A stretch of 24,226 nt of DNA, from positions 1-24,226 of the forward strand of contig DASXYG010000013.1 of the NCBI GenBank assembly GCA_036502625.1, written 5' to 3'. The notes beneath the pieces are model-generated. The model ran no database searches. It saw nothing but the letters and a program-made list of their open reading frames with translations, and had not been told where the DNA came from. Position 1 is the first letter of the stretch. Each line of letters starts with the position of its first letter. Below are positions 1 through 5,978 of this stretch, one piece after another. Made by a program: the position numbers and the translations under genes. This DNA is from DASXYG01 sp036502625 (lineage in GTDB: Bacteria > Actinomycetota > Actinomycetes > Streptosporangiales > Streptosporangiaceae).

Positions 1-50
1 GTCCCCGCCGCGCCCACCGCCGCGCGTCCCGCACCACCCGCCCCACCGCC

Positions 51-114
51 ATGCCCTGCCCTCGCCATGCCCTGCCCTCGCCATGCCCTGCCCTCGCCAT
101 GCCCTGCCCCCGCC
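51..114. repeat. 16-bp tandem repeat, four copies
   Basis: The unit ATGCCCTGCCCTCGCC is repeated at 51, 67, 83 and 99; the last copy has one substitution (CTCG to CCCG). Because 16 is not a multiple of 3, the repeat places an ATG in each of the three forward frames, which creates spurious overlapping ORF starts. Each unit holds CCCTGCCC, which reads GGGCAGGG on the minus strand. Confidence 0.9.
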
Positions 115-277
115 GTGCCCAGCCCCCGCCCCACCATGCCCAGCCCACCCCGGCCTCCGCCCGGACCACCCCGCCACAGCCTCCCGGACGCCACAGGCGA
201 CGCGCCAGCCCTCCACCCAAGAGCCGCATCAGCCGCACGGGCGCCCCCGAGACTCGGGTCACGCGATCGCCCCTGCC

Positions 278-303
278 CCTGCCCCGGCGCTGGCGGGGGC
301 AGG
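278..303. other. GC-rich hairpin at strand-skew switch
   Basis: CCTGCCCC (278-285) and GGGGCAGG (296-303) form a perfect 8-bp stem with a 10-nt loop. There is no T-tract. It marks the point where the plus strand changes from C-rich to G-rich. It could be a factor-independent terminator for something upstream, or a structural element; function is not known. Confidence 0.5.
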
Positions 304-485
304 AGCCGCAAGGCGCAAGGCCACGGCGCACGGGGAGAAGGGAGCGCGAGGCGCGCGAAGCACGGGGGCACGGGGGCACGAGCCTCGGGGCGCGCGGCGC
401 GGGCACGGAGCGCGCGGGGCGCAGGCGCAGAGCGCCAGGCCCGGAGAATGCGGGGCGCGAGGCACGGAGCGCACGGAGCGCGGGG

Positions 486-573
486 CGAGCGCGGGGCGAG
501 CGCGGGGCGAGCGCGGGGCGAGCGCGGGGCGAGCGCGGGGCGAGCGCGGGGCGAGCGCGGGGCGAGCGCGGGG
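486..573. repeat. 11-bp tandem repeat, eight copies
   Basis: The unit CGAGCGCGGGG is repeated exactly at 486, 497, 508, 519, 530, 541, 552 and 563. All copies are identical, which suggests recent expansion by slippage. It has no spacers, so it is not a CRISPR array. The regular GGGG runs on the plus strand could form G-quadruplexes. Confidence 0.92.
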
Positions 574-616
574 CGCGGGGCGAGCGCGGGGCGCGGGGCG
601 AGCGCGGGGCGCGGGG
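563..616. repeat. 18-bp higher-order repeat, three copies
   Basis: From 563 the 11-bp unit is joined to a 7-bp CGCGGGG, giving an 18-bp unit at 563, 581 and 599. This is a second-order expansion of the same satellite and ends abruptly at the AT-rich stretch at 617. Confidence 0.88.
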
Positions 617-671
617 CACACAATCTTTTATATATGACATTGACTTGGTTGCTGGCTTGCTGGCATGGTTT

Positions 672-691
672 CTGAACGGTCGTTCGTTCAG
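672..691. promoter_or_regulatory. Candidate operator for the TetR regulator
   Basis: CTGAAC (672-677) and GTTCAG (686-691) are perfect inverted arms. Nested inside is GAACG-GT-CGTTC (674-685), a form often seen in TetR-family operators. It lies just upstream of the ribosome binding site of the TetR gene, with a TTGACT -35-like hexamer at 640-645, so autoregulation is likely. No strong -10 is seen at the matching distance. Confidence 0.5.
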
Positions 692-707
692 GGAGGGTTT
701 GGGGTTT

Positions 708-1355
708 ATGTCGCCTGTTCACACGGTTGGTTCCGGGCGGCGGAGGCGTACGGATGCGGTGCAGCGGGGCATTCTCGCGGCGGCGCTCGAGGCCTTTTGT
801 GAGCGGGGGTTCCATGGGGCGACGATGCGGCAGATCGCCTCGCTCGCGGGGGTGACGCCCGCGAACGTCTACAACTACTTCGCGGCCAAGGACGACCTGC
901 TCCTGGAGATCCTGCGGCGGGCGTCGGCGGACCAGCTCGCCGCCGTCGAGGCCGCGGTCGACGCGGCCGCGGGCGACGTACGGAGCCGGTTCGAGGCGGC
1001 CGTCTACGCGTACGTCCTCTTCGAGGCCGAGCGGCGGGACGAGTGCCTGGTGAGCAGCAGCGAGCTGCGCTACCTCGGGCCCGCGCACCGGGCGCGCATC
1101 GTGGCCTGCCGCGACCGGGAGCAGGAGATCTTCGAGCGGCTCGTCGCCCGCGGCGTCGCGGACGGCGTGTTCGCCACACCGCATCCGGACGAGGCCTGCC
1201 TCGCGATCCTGACGATGGCCTCGGGCGTGCCGCTCTGGTACCGGCCCGACGGCCCCCTCAGCCCGGACGACGTCGCGCGCCGCCACGCCCGCTACGCACT
1301 CGCCCTGGTCGAGGGCACCCCCGATGCGCACGCACCAACGGAGAGAGGCGCATGA
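708..1355 (+). CDS. TetR/AcrR family transcriptional regulator
   Basis: A 215-residue DNA-binding repressor of normal TetR length. The N-terminal helix-turn-helix spans about residues 18-62, with the family pattern of G-F-x-G-A-T-x-R-Q-I-A followed by G-V-T-x-x-x-V-Y-N-Y-F and K-D-D-L. The helical ligand domain follows from about residue 65. The ATG at 708 is chosen because GGGAGGG lies at 691-697; the frame is open far upstream, but only through the low-complexity repeats. Its stop overlaps the next start (ATGA), so it is the first gene of the operon and probably represses it, perhaps in response to an acyl-CoA or the imported acid. The ligand is not predictable. Confidence 0.92.
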   Translation: MSPVHTVGSGRRRRTDAVQRGILAAALEAFCERGFHGATMRQIASLAGVTPANVYNYFAAKDDLLLEILRRASADQLAAVEAAVDAAAGDVRSRFEAAVYAYVLFEAERRDECLVSSSELRYLGPAHRARIVACRDREQEIFERLVARGVADGVFATPHPDEACLAILTMASGVPLWYRPDGPLSPDDVARRHARYALALVEGTPDAHAPTERGA

Positions 1356-2194
1356 CCGCCCTGTACCTGGAGGACTTCCGCCCCGGCACCCGCTTCACCA
1401 GTGGCGTACGGGAGATCACCGCCGGCGACATCGATGCGTTCACCCGGCTGTCCGGGGACGCCGCGGCCGTGCACACCGATCCGGCGTACGCGGCCGCCCA
1501 GGGGTTCGCCGGGCCGCTCGCGCACGGCCCGTACGGCGTGGCGATCGTGTTCGGGCTGCTGCACGAGCTCGGCATCGTCGACACCACGGCGATCGCGCTG
1601 CTCGACCTGAACTGGCGGTTCCGCAACCCGCTCGTGGCCGGCGACGCGGTGCGGTTCGAGATGACCGTGACCCGCTGCCGCCGCGCGTCACGCGGCGACG
1701 CCGGCGTGGTGAACCGGCACGTACGGCTGGTCACCACCGACGGCACCGTGGCCTCGGAGGGGTCGACGGCGTTCCTGGTGAAGGCGCGCGACCCCGGCGG
1801 CCCGCCCACGTTCCCCGGCCGCGACTTCGCGACGCCCGCCTGGGCCGCGCTCCTGGCGCACCGGCTGGCGGCGAACGAGGAGTTCCGTACGGGCACCGCC
1901 ACCTTCGACGGCTCGATCGGGTTCGCGGCCGGCCCGGAGAGCGTGCAGGTGCGCGTCTACCGCGGACGGGTCCTGGAGACCGGGCGGTGGACGCCGGGCG
2001 GGCCCACGTTCACGGTCAGCGGCGACGAGCTGGCCTGGGTGGAGCTGGCCGACGCCCCCCGCAACGACTTCATCGCGCGGTCGATGCGCGGCGCGTTCGG
2101 CGCGTACGGCAACACGTACGAGCACCTGCGCCTGCACAAGGCGATCGTCGCCGCCTGGGACTGCATCCGCGACCTGGCCGGGGAGGACGCGTGA
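1352..2194 (+). CDS. MaoC-like hydratase with probable SCP2-like C-terminal domain
   Basis: A 280-residue protein. Residues 1-150 form a MaoC hot-dog domain: the hydratase-2 catalytic signature is seen as S-G-D36 followed five residues later by H41-T-D, then G-P-L-A-H-G-P-Y-G near 54-62. Such proteins hydrate enoyl-CoAs. Residues about 165-280 are extra to a single-domain MaoC. They resemble a sterol-carrier-protein-2 fold in pattern (N-E-E-F, F-D-G-S-I, V-R-V-x-x-G-R-V, P-T-F-T-V-S-G, W, then amphipathic helices). This second assignment is inference from pattern only. It starts on the ATG that overlaps the tetR stop, with AGAGAGG at 1342-1348. It probably acts on the CoA ester made by the ligase two genes downstream. 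Confidence 0.85.
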   Translation: MTALYLEDFRPGTRFTSGVREITAGDIDAFTRLSGDAAAVHTDPAYAAAQGFAGPLAHGPYGVAIVFGLLHELGIVDTTAIALLDLNWRFRNPLVAGDAVRFEMTVTRCRRASRGDAGVVNRHVRLVTTDGTVASEGSTAFLVKARDPGGPPTFPGRDFATPAWAALLAHRLAANEEFRTGTATFDGSIGFAAGPESVQVRVYRGRVLETGRWTPGGPTFTVSGDELAWVELADAPRNDFIARSMRGAFGAYGNTYEHLRLHKAIVAAWDCIRDLAGEDA

Positions 2195-3027
2195 CCGAGT
2201 CGGCGTACGTGGAGATCGACGGCCGCCTCGGGTTCGTGGAGACGGCCGGCGAGGGCCATCCGGTGCTGTGCGTGCACACCGCCGGGCAGAGCGGCGTCCA
2301 GTGGCGGCGCACCCTGCGCGAGCTGCCGCGGTACGGCTACCGGGTGATCGTGCCCGACCTGCCGGGCCACGGCCGGTCGGACGAGGCGGCCGGCGGCCCG
2401 GTGACCGACCTCGGCGCGTACCGCGACTGGCTGCTGCGGCTGGCCGCCGAGCTGGGCGCCGACCGGTTCCACGTGGTGGGCTGCTCGATCGGCGGCAAGA
2501 TCACCCTGGACCTCGCGGCGTCCGCGCCGGACCGGGTGACCGCGGCCGTGGCGATGGCCGCCGACGCGCGCAACGCCCGCTGGTCCGTACGGTCGCTGGA
2601 ACGGTCCCTCGACGACGTCTCGTCGCCGAGCCGCGCCGACCGCACGTACTACGGCACGCTGGCCGCCGTCGGCGCGGCCGTGCCGCCGGAGCGCGCCGCC
2701 GAGATCGCCCGCATGCACCGCCGCGAGGACCCGGTGATCTCCACGAGCGACCTCATCGCGTGGACGCGGCACGACCTGCGCGACCGGCTGGACGCGATCG
2801 CCTGCCCGCTGCGCATGGTCGCCGGGGCGGACGACTTCTGGATCGACGTGCCGGACGTGGAGTGGACCGCGCGGCGCGTCCCCGGCTGCCGCCTCGACGT
2901 GCTGCCCGGCGTCGGCCACTACCCCATGGAGGAGATCGACGACTTCACCGCGGTCCTCGCGGGCTGGCTCGCCGACCTGGAGACACCGCGTACGTCCCCC
3001 TGTCCCCCGACCTGGATCGAGCCATGA
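2191..3027 (+). CDS. Alpha/beta hydrolase
   Basis: A 278-residue alpha/beta-hydrolase-fold enzyme. The nucleophile elbow is G-C-S99-I-G-G, the acid is D214 or D215 (A-G-A-D-D), and the catalytic histidine is H243 (G-V-G-H-Y-P). An oxyanion-hole H-T-A-G motif lies at 29-32, and P-D-L-P-G-H-G-R-S-D at about 55-64. General shape resembles enol-lactonases and C-C bond hydrolases, but specificity cannot be read. It starts at GTG, whose GTGA overlaps the preceding stop by 4 nt, so it is translationally coupled. It may hydrolyse a lactone, ester or ring-cleavage intermediate in the operon's pathway. Confidence 0.88.
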   Translation: MTESAYVEIDGRLGFVETAGEGHPVLCVHTAGQSGVQWRRTLRELPRYGYRVIVPDLPGHGRSDEAAGGPVTDLGAYRDWLLRLAAELGADRFHVVGCSIGGKITLDLAASAPDRVTAAVAMAADARNARWSVRSLERSLDDVSSPSRADRTYYGTLAAVGAAVPPERAAEIARMHRREDPVISTSDLIAWTRHDLRDRLDAIACPLRMVAGADDFWIDVPDVEWTARRVPGCRLDVLPGVGHYPMEEIDDFTAVLAGWLADLETPRTSPCPPTWIEP

Positions 3028-4667
3028 CCGCTGACCATCTGACCAAGATGCTGGACGACCTCGCGGCCGCGCACGCCGAACGGGTCGCCGCCGTGGAGCC
3101 GAACCCCGGGCCGGGCGCCGCCGCCCGCTCGCTGACGTACGCCGGGCTGCGCGACGCGTCCGTGGCGGTGGCCGCGCGGCTGCGCGCCGCCGGGGTGCGC
3201 CGCGGCGACGTGGTCGGCGTCTGGCTGCCGAACTGGCTGGAGTCGCTGACCTGGCAGTTCGGCGCCGCGACGCTGGGCGCCGGGGTGCTCGGCGTCAACA
3301 CCCGCTACCACGTGCACGAGCTGACGCATCTGCTGACGCAGGCGCGGCCGGTGTGCGTGGCGCTGCCGCGCGCGTTCCTCGGCCTGGACTTCACCGGACG
3401 GCTGCGCGACGCGGTAGCCGAGGCCCGCAAGACGGTGCCGGACCTGCGCCCGCCCGCGGTGGTGCCGGTGGACGGTCCGGTCCCGGCCGGCCCGGCGGGC
3501 GAGGGCTTCGACGTCGGCGGCGGCGTGTGGCACGAGACGGCCGACGCGGCTCCCGGCGGGCCGGCGGGCCGCGGCGCGGACATGGCCTGCTACTTCACCA
3601 CGTCCGGTTCGACCGGCGTGCCGAAGCTGGCCGGGCACCCGCAGTCCGCGGTCGTACGGCACGCGGTGCGCGGCGCGGCTGCGCTGGGCATCGCTCCCGG
3701 CGACGCCATGCTGTGCGTGCTGCCGCTGGCCGGGACGTTCGGGTTCAACGCGGCGTTCGCGGCGCTGGCCGCCGGCGCCACGTGCGTCCTGGAGCCGGTC
3801 TTCGACCCGGACCGGACGCTGGAGGACATGGCCGCGTACGGCGTGACCCACACCGTGGGCGGCGACGACCTCATGGGCCGGCTGCTGGACACCTGGCGGG
3901 AGCGGCCGCGCGCGCTCGGCGCCTGGCGGCGCGGCGGCATCGCCGAGTTCAACGGCCGCGTGCCGGAGATCGCCGCGTGGGCGGAGGCGGAGTTCGGCGC
4001 GGTCGTCTCCGGCGTGTACGGCTCGTCGGAGGTGTTCGCGCTGACGTCGGTGTGGCCGTTCGACCTGCCCGCGGAGCAGCGGGCGGCCGGCGGCGGCCAC
4101 GTCGTGGACCCGGGGATCGAGGTCCGCGCGGCCGACCTGGTGACCGGCGAGGTGTGCACGCCCGGTGTCACCGGCGAGCTGCAGTTCCGCGGCTACAACG
4201 TGCTGCCCGGGTACCTCGGCAACCCGTCCGCGACGGCCGCCGCGTTCACCGACGACGGCTGGTACCGCTCCGGCGACCTGGGCACGACCGGCGAGCCCGG
4301 CGTGTTCACGTACGCGTGCCGGGCCGGCGACGCGCTGCGCGTGCGCGGGTTCCTGGTCGAGCCGGCCGAGATCGAGCGGTTCCTCGCCACCCACGAGGCC
4401 GTCGAGATGGCGAAGGTGGTGGGCGCCGACGACGCGTCCGGCACCCCCGTAGCCGTCGCGTTCGTGACGCTGCGCGACGGCACCCGTACGGACGAGCACG
4501 AGCTGCGCGCGTACTGCACGGCGCAACTCGCCCCGTTCAAGGTGCCCGCGCGCGTCGTGATCGTCCCCGAGTTCCCCACCACGACCGGCACCAACGGCAC
4601 CAAGATCCGCGCGGCCGAGCTGAGCCGCCAGGCCGCCGACCTCTTCCCCCCCGAGGAGACCCCATGA
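3024..4667 (+). CDS. Acyl-CoA synthetase (AMP-forming, ANL superfamily)
   Basis: A 547-residue adenylate-forming ligase that activates a carboxylic acid with ATP and CoA. Core motifs are in order: A3 T-T-S-G-S-T-G-V-P-K at 192-201, A5 V-Y-G-S-S-E at 331-336, A7 G-W-Y-R-S-G-D-L-G at 412-420, A8 around R-A-G-D-x-L-R-V-R-G at 433-442, and the catalytic A10 lysine at K527. In A8 the usual R-x-D-x-(I/L)-K is changed to R-A-G-D-A-L-R, a mild departure. It has no carrier-protein domain, so it is a free-standing ligase. It overlaps both neighbours by 4 nt. Fatty, aromatic or alicyclic acid substrates are all possible. Confidence 0.9.
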   Translation: MTADHLTKMLDDLAAAHAERVAAVEPNPGPGAAARSLTYAGLRDASVAVAARLRAAGVRRGDVVGVWLPNWLESLTWQFGAATLGAGVLGVNTRYHVHELTHLLTQARPVCVALPRAFLGLDFTGRLRDAVAEARKTVPDLRPPAVVPVDGPVPAGPAGEGFDVGGGVWHETADAAPGGPAGRGADMACYFTTSGSTGVPKLAGHPQSAVVRHAVRGAAALGIAPGDAMLCVLPLAGTFGFNAAFAALAAGATCVLEPVFDPDRTLEDMAAYGVTHTVGGDDLMGRLLDTWRERPRALGAWRRGGIAEFNGRVPEIAAWAEAEFGAVVSGVYGSSEVFALTSVWPFDLPAEQRAAGGGHVVDPGIEVRAADLVTGEVCTPGVTGELQFRGYNVLPGYLGNPSATAAAFTDDGWYRSGDLGTTGEPGVFTYACRAGDALRVRGFLVEPAEIERFLATHEAVEMAKVVGADDASGTPVAVAFVTLRDGTRTDEHELRAYCTAQLAPFKVPARVVIVPEFPTTTGTNGTKIRAAELSRQAADLFPPEETP

Positions 4668-5974
4668 CCACGCCCCCCGCAGTGGTGGATCGGCCCACCC
4701 GGATGGCCCCGATCGCGGCCGCCGCGACGATCGCGACCGCCCTCGAATGGTTCGACTTCTTCATCTACACGACCGCCGCGTCGCTGGTGCTGGGGAAGCT
4801 GTTCTTCCCGACGCTCGGCGGCGTGGAGGGCACGCTCGCGTCGTTCGCCACGCTCGCCGTCGGGTTCATCGCCCGCCCCATCGGCGGCATCGTCGCCGGC
4901 CACCTCGGCGACCGGTGGGGCCGCAAGCCCACGCTGGTGCTGGCGCTGGTGTTCATGGGGGTGTCGACGTTCGGCATCGGGCTGCTGCCGACGTACGCGA
5001 CGGCCGGGGCGCTCGCGCCGGTCCTGCTGATCCTGCTGCGCGTCGTCCAGGGCCTCGGCGTGGGCGCGCAGTGGGGCGGCGCGGCGCTGCTGCTCACCGA
5101 ACACGCGCCCGTGCGCAAGCGCGGCTTCTACGGCAGCTTCGTCCAGGTCGGCGCGATCGGCGGGTCCATCCTCGGCAACCTGGTGTACCTGGCGCTGACC
5201 GCGTGGATGGCCGACGCCGCGTTCGAGTCGTGGGGCTGGCGGGTGCCGTTCCTCACCGGCCTGGTGCTGATCGTCATCGGCGTGCTCCTCCAGCGCCGCA
5301 TCGAGGACACCCCGGTCTTCCAGAAGATGCGCGACGAGGGCGCCGCCACGCCCGACGTCGAGAAGCCGCCGCTGATCGCCGCCGTGCGCAGCCACTGGCG
5401 GCAGATCCTCCAGGCCGCGGGCGCGTTCATGGTGGTCAACACGGCGTACTACATCTTCATCTCCGGCATCCTGTCGTACGGCACGGGCGAGCTGAAGATG
5501 GCGAAGTCGACGATCCTGGCGATCGTGCTCGGCGCGGGCGCCACCCAGCTCGTCACGATGCCGCTGATGGGCTGGCTCAGCGACCGCATGAGCCGCAGGC
5601 GGCTCTACCTCACCGGCACCGTGCTGCTCGCGCTGTGGGCGTTCCCGCTGTTCCTGCTCGTCGACACCCGCAGCCCGCTGCTGATCTTCGTCGGCCTGGC
5701 CGTCGGGTTCACGTTCCACTCGATGATGTACGGCCCGCAGGCGGCGCTGTACGCGGAGATGTTCAGCGCCCGGGTGCGCTACTCCGGCGCCTCGCTCGGC
5801 TACCAGATCGCGTCGATCTTCGCCGGCGGCCTGGCGCCGTTCGTCATGACGGCGCTGCTCGCGGCCACCGGCTCGTCCCTGTCCGTCTCCGTCTACATCT
5901 TCGCGATGGGCGTGATCACATTCGTGGCCGTGTTCTCCATCCGGGAGTCCTTCCAGCGCGACCTGTACGCGTGA
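4664..5974 (+). CDS. MFS transporter, metabolite:H+ symporter (MHS) type
   Basis: A 436-residue, twelve-helix membrane protein. The N-terminal A-L-E-W-F-D-F-F-I-Y segment (about 26-35), the G-H-L-G-D-R-W-G-R-K loop at 79-88, and R-V-V-Q-G-L-G-V-G-A-Q-W-G-G-A followed by L-L-L-T-E-H (126-147) are hallmarks of MHS symporters such as ProP, KgtP and ShiA, which import organic acids, aromatics or betaines. It is the last gene of the operon, overlaps the ligase gene by 4 nt, and very likely imports the acid that the ligase activates. Its stop is only 4 nt from the stop of the convergent rhamnosidase gene, leaving no room for an ordinary terminator. Confidence 0.9.
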   Translation: MTTPPAVVDRPTRMAPIAAAATIATALEWFDFFIYTTAASLVLGKLFFPTLGGVEGTLASFATLAVGFIARPIGGIVAGHLGDRWGRKPTLVLALVFMGVSTFGIGLLPTYATAGALAPVLLILLRVVQGLGVGAQWGGAALLLTEHAPVRKRGFYGSFVQVGAIGGSILGNLVYLALTAWMADAAFESWGWRVPFLTGLVLIVIGVLLQRRIEDTPVFQKMRDEGAATPDVEKPPLIAAVRSHWRQILQAAGAFMVVNTAYYIFISGILSYGTGELKMAKSTILAIVLGAGATQLVTMPLMGWLSDRMSRRRLYLTGTVLLALWAFPLFLLVDTRSPLLIFVGLAVGFTFHSMMYGPQAALYAEMFSARVRYSGASLGYQIASIFAGGLAPFVMTALLAATGSSLSVSVYIFAMGVITFVAVFSIRESFQRDLYA

Positions 5975-5978
5975 CCCG

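Larger units (their letters stand above)
1..707. other. Low-complexity intergenic region, no convincing gene
   Basis: All three forward frames are open across most of this stretch, simply because stop codons are rare in DNA this GC-rich. The translations are Pro/Ala/Arg/Gly-rich low complexity with no recognisable domain. Positions 1-290 are strongly C-rich on the plus strand; 295-616 are strongly G-rich and contain tandem repeats; 617-700 are suddenly AT-rich and look like a regulatory region for the TetR gene. The left edge could in principle include the tail of a gene from outside the window, but nothing supports this. Confidence 0.7.

Noticed and set aside
486..616. CRISPR array
   Set aside because: The repeats are directly adjacent, 11 or 18 bp, with no unique spacers and no cas genes.
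259..621. Minus-strand ORF rich in Pro-Ala-Arg
   Set aside because: It is the reverse translation of the G-rich satellite and has no start signal or domain.
51..707. Long N-terminal extension of the TetR reading frame and two other overlapping forward ORFs
   Set aside because: They arise from repeat DNA lacking stops, in all three frames, with low-complexity translations. The ATG at 708 has a good ribosome binding site and a complete TetR domain.
2919..5719. Long minus-strand ORFs opposite the acyl-CoA ligase and MHS genes
   Set aside because: Compositionally biased shadows without motifs; the plus-strand frames have complete conserved domains and coupled starts.
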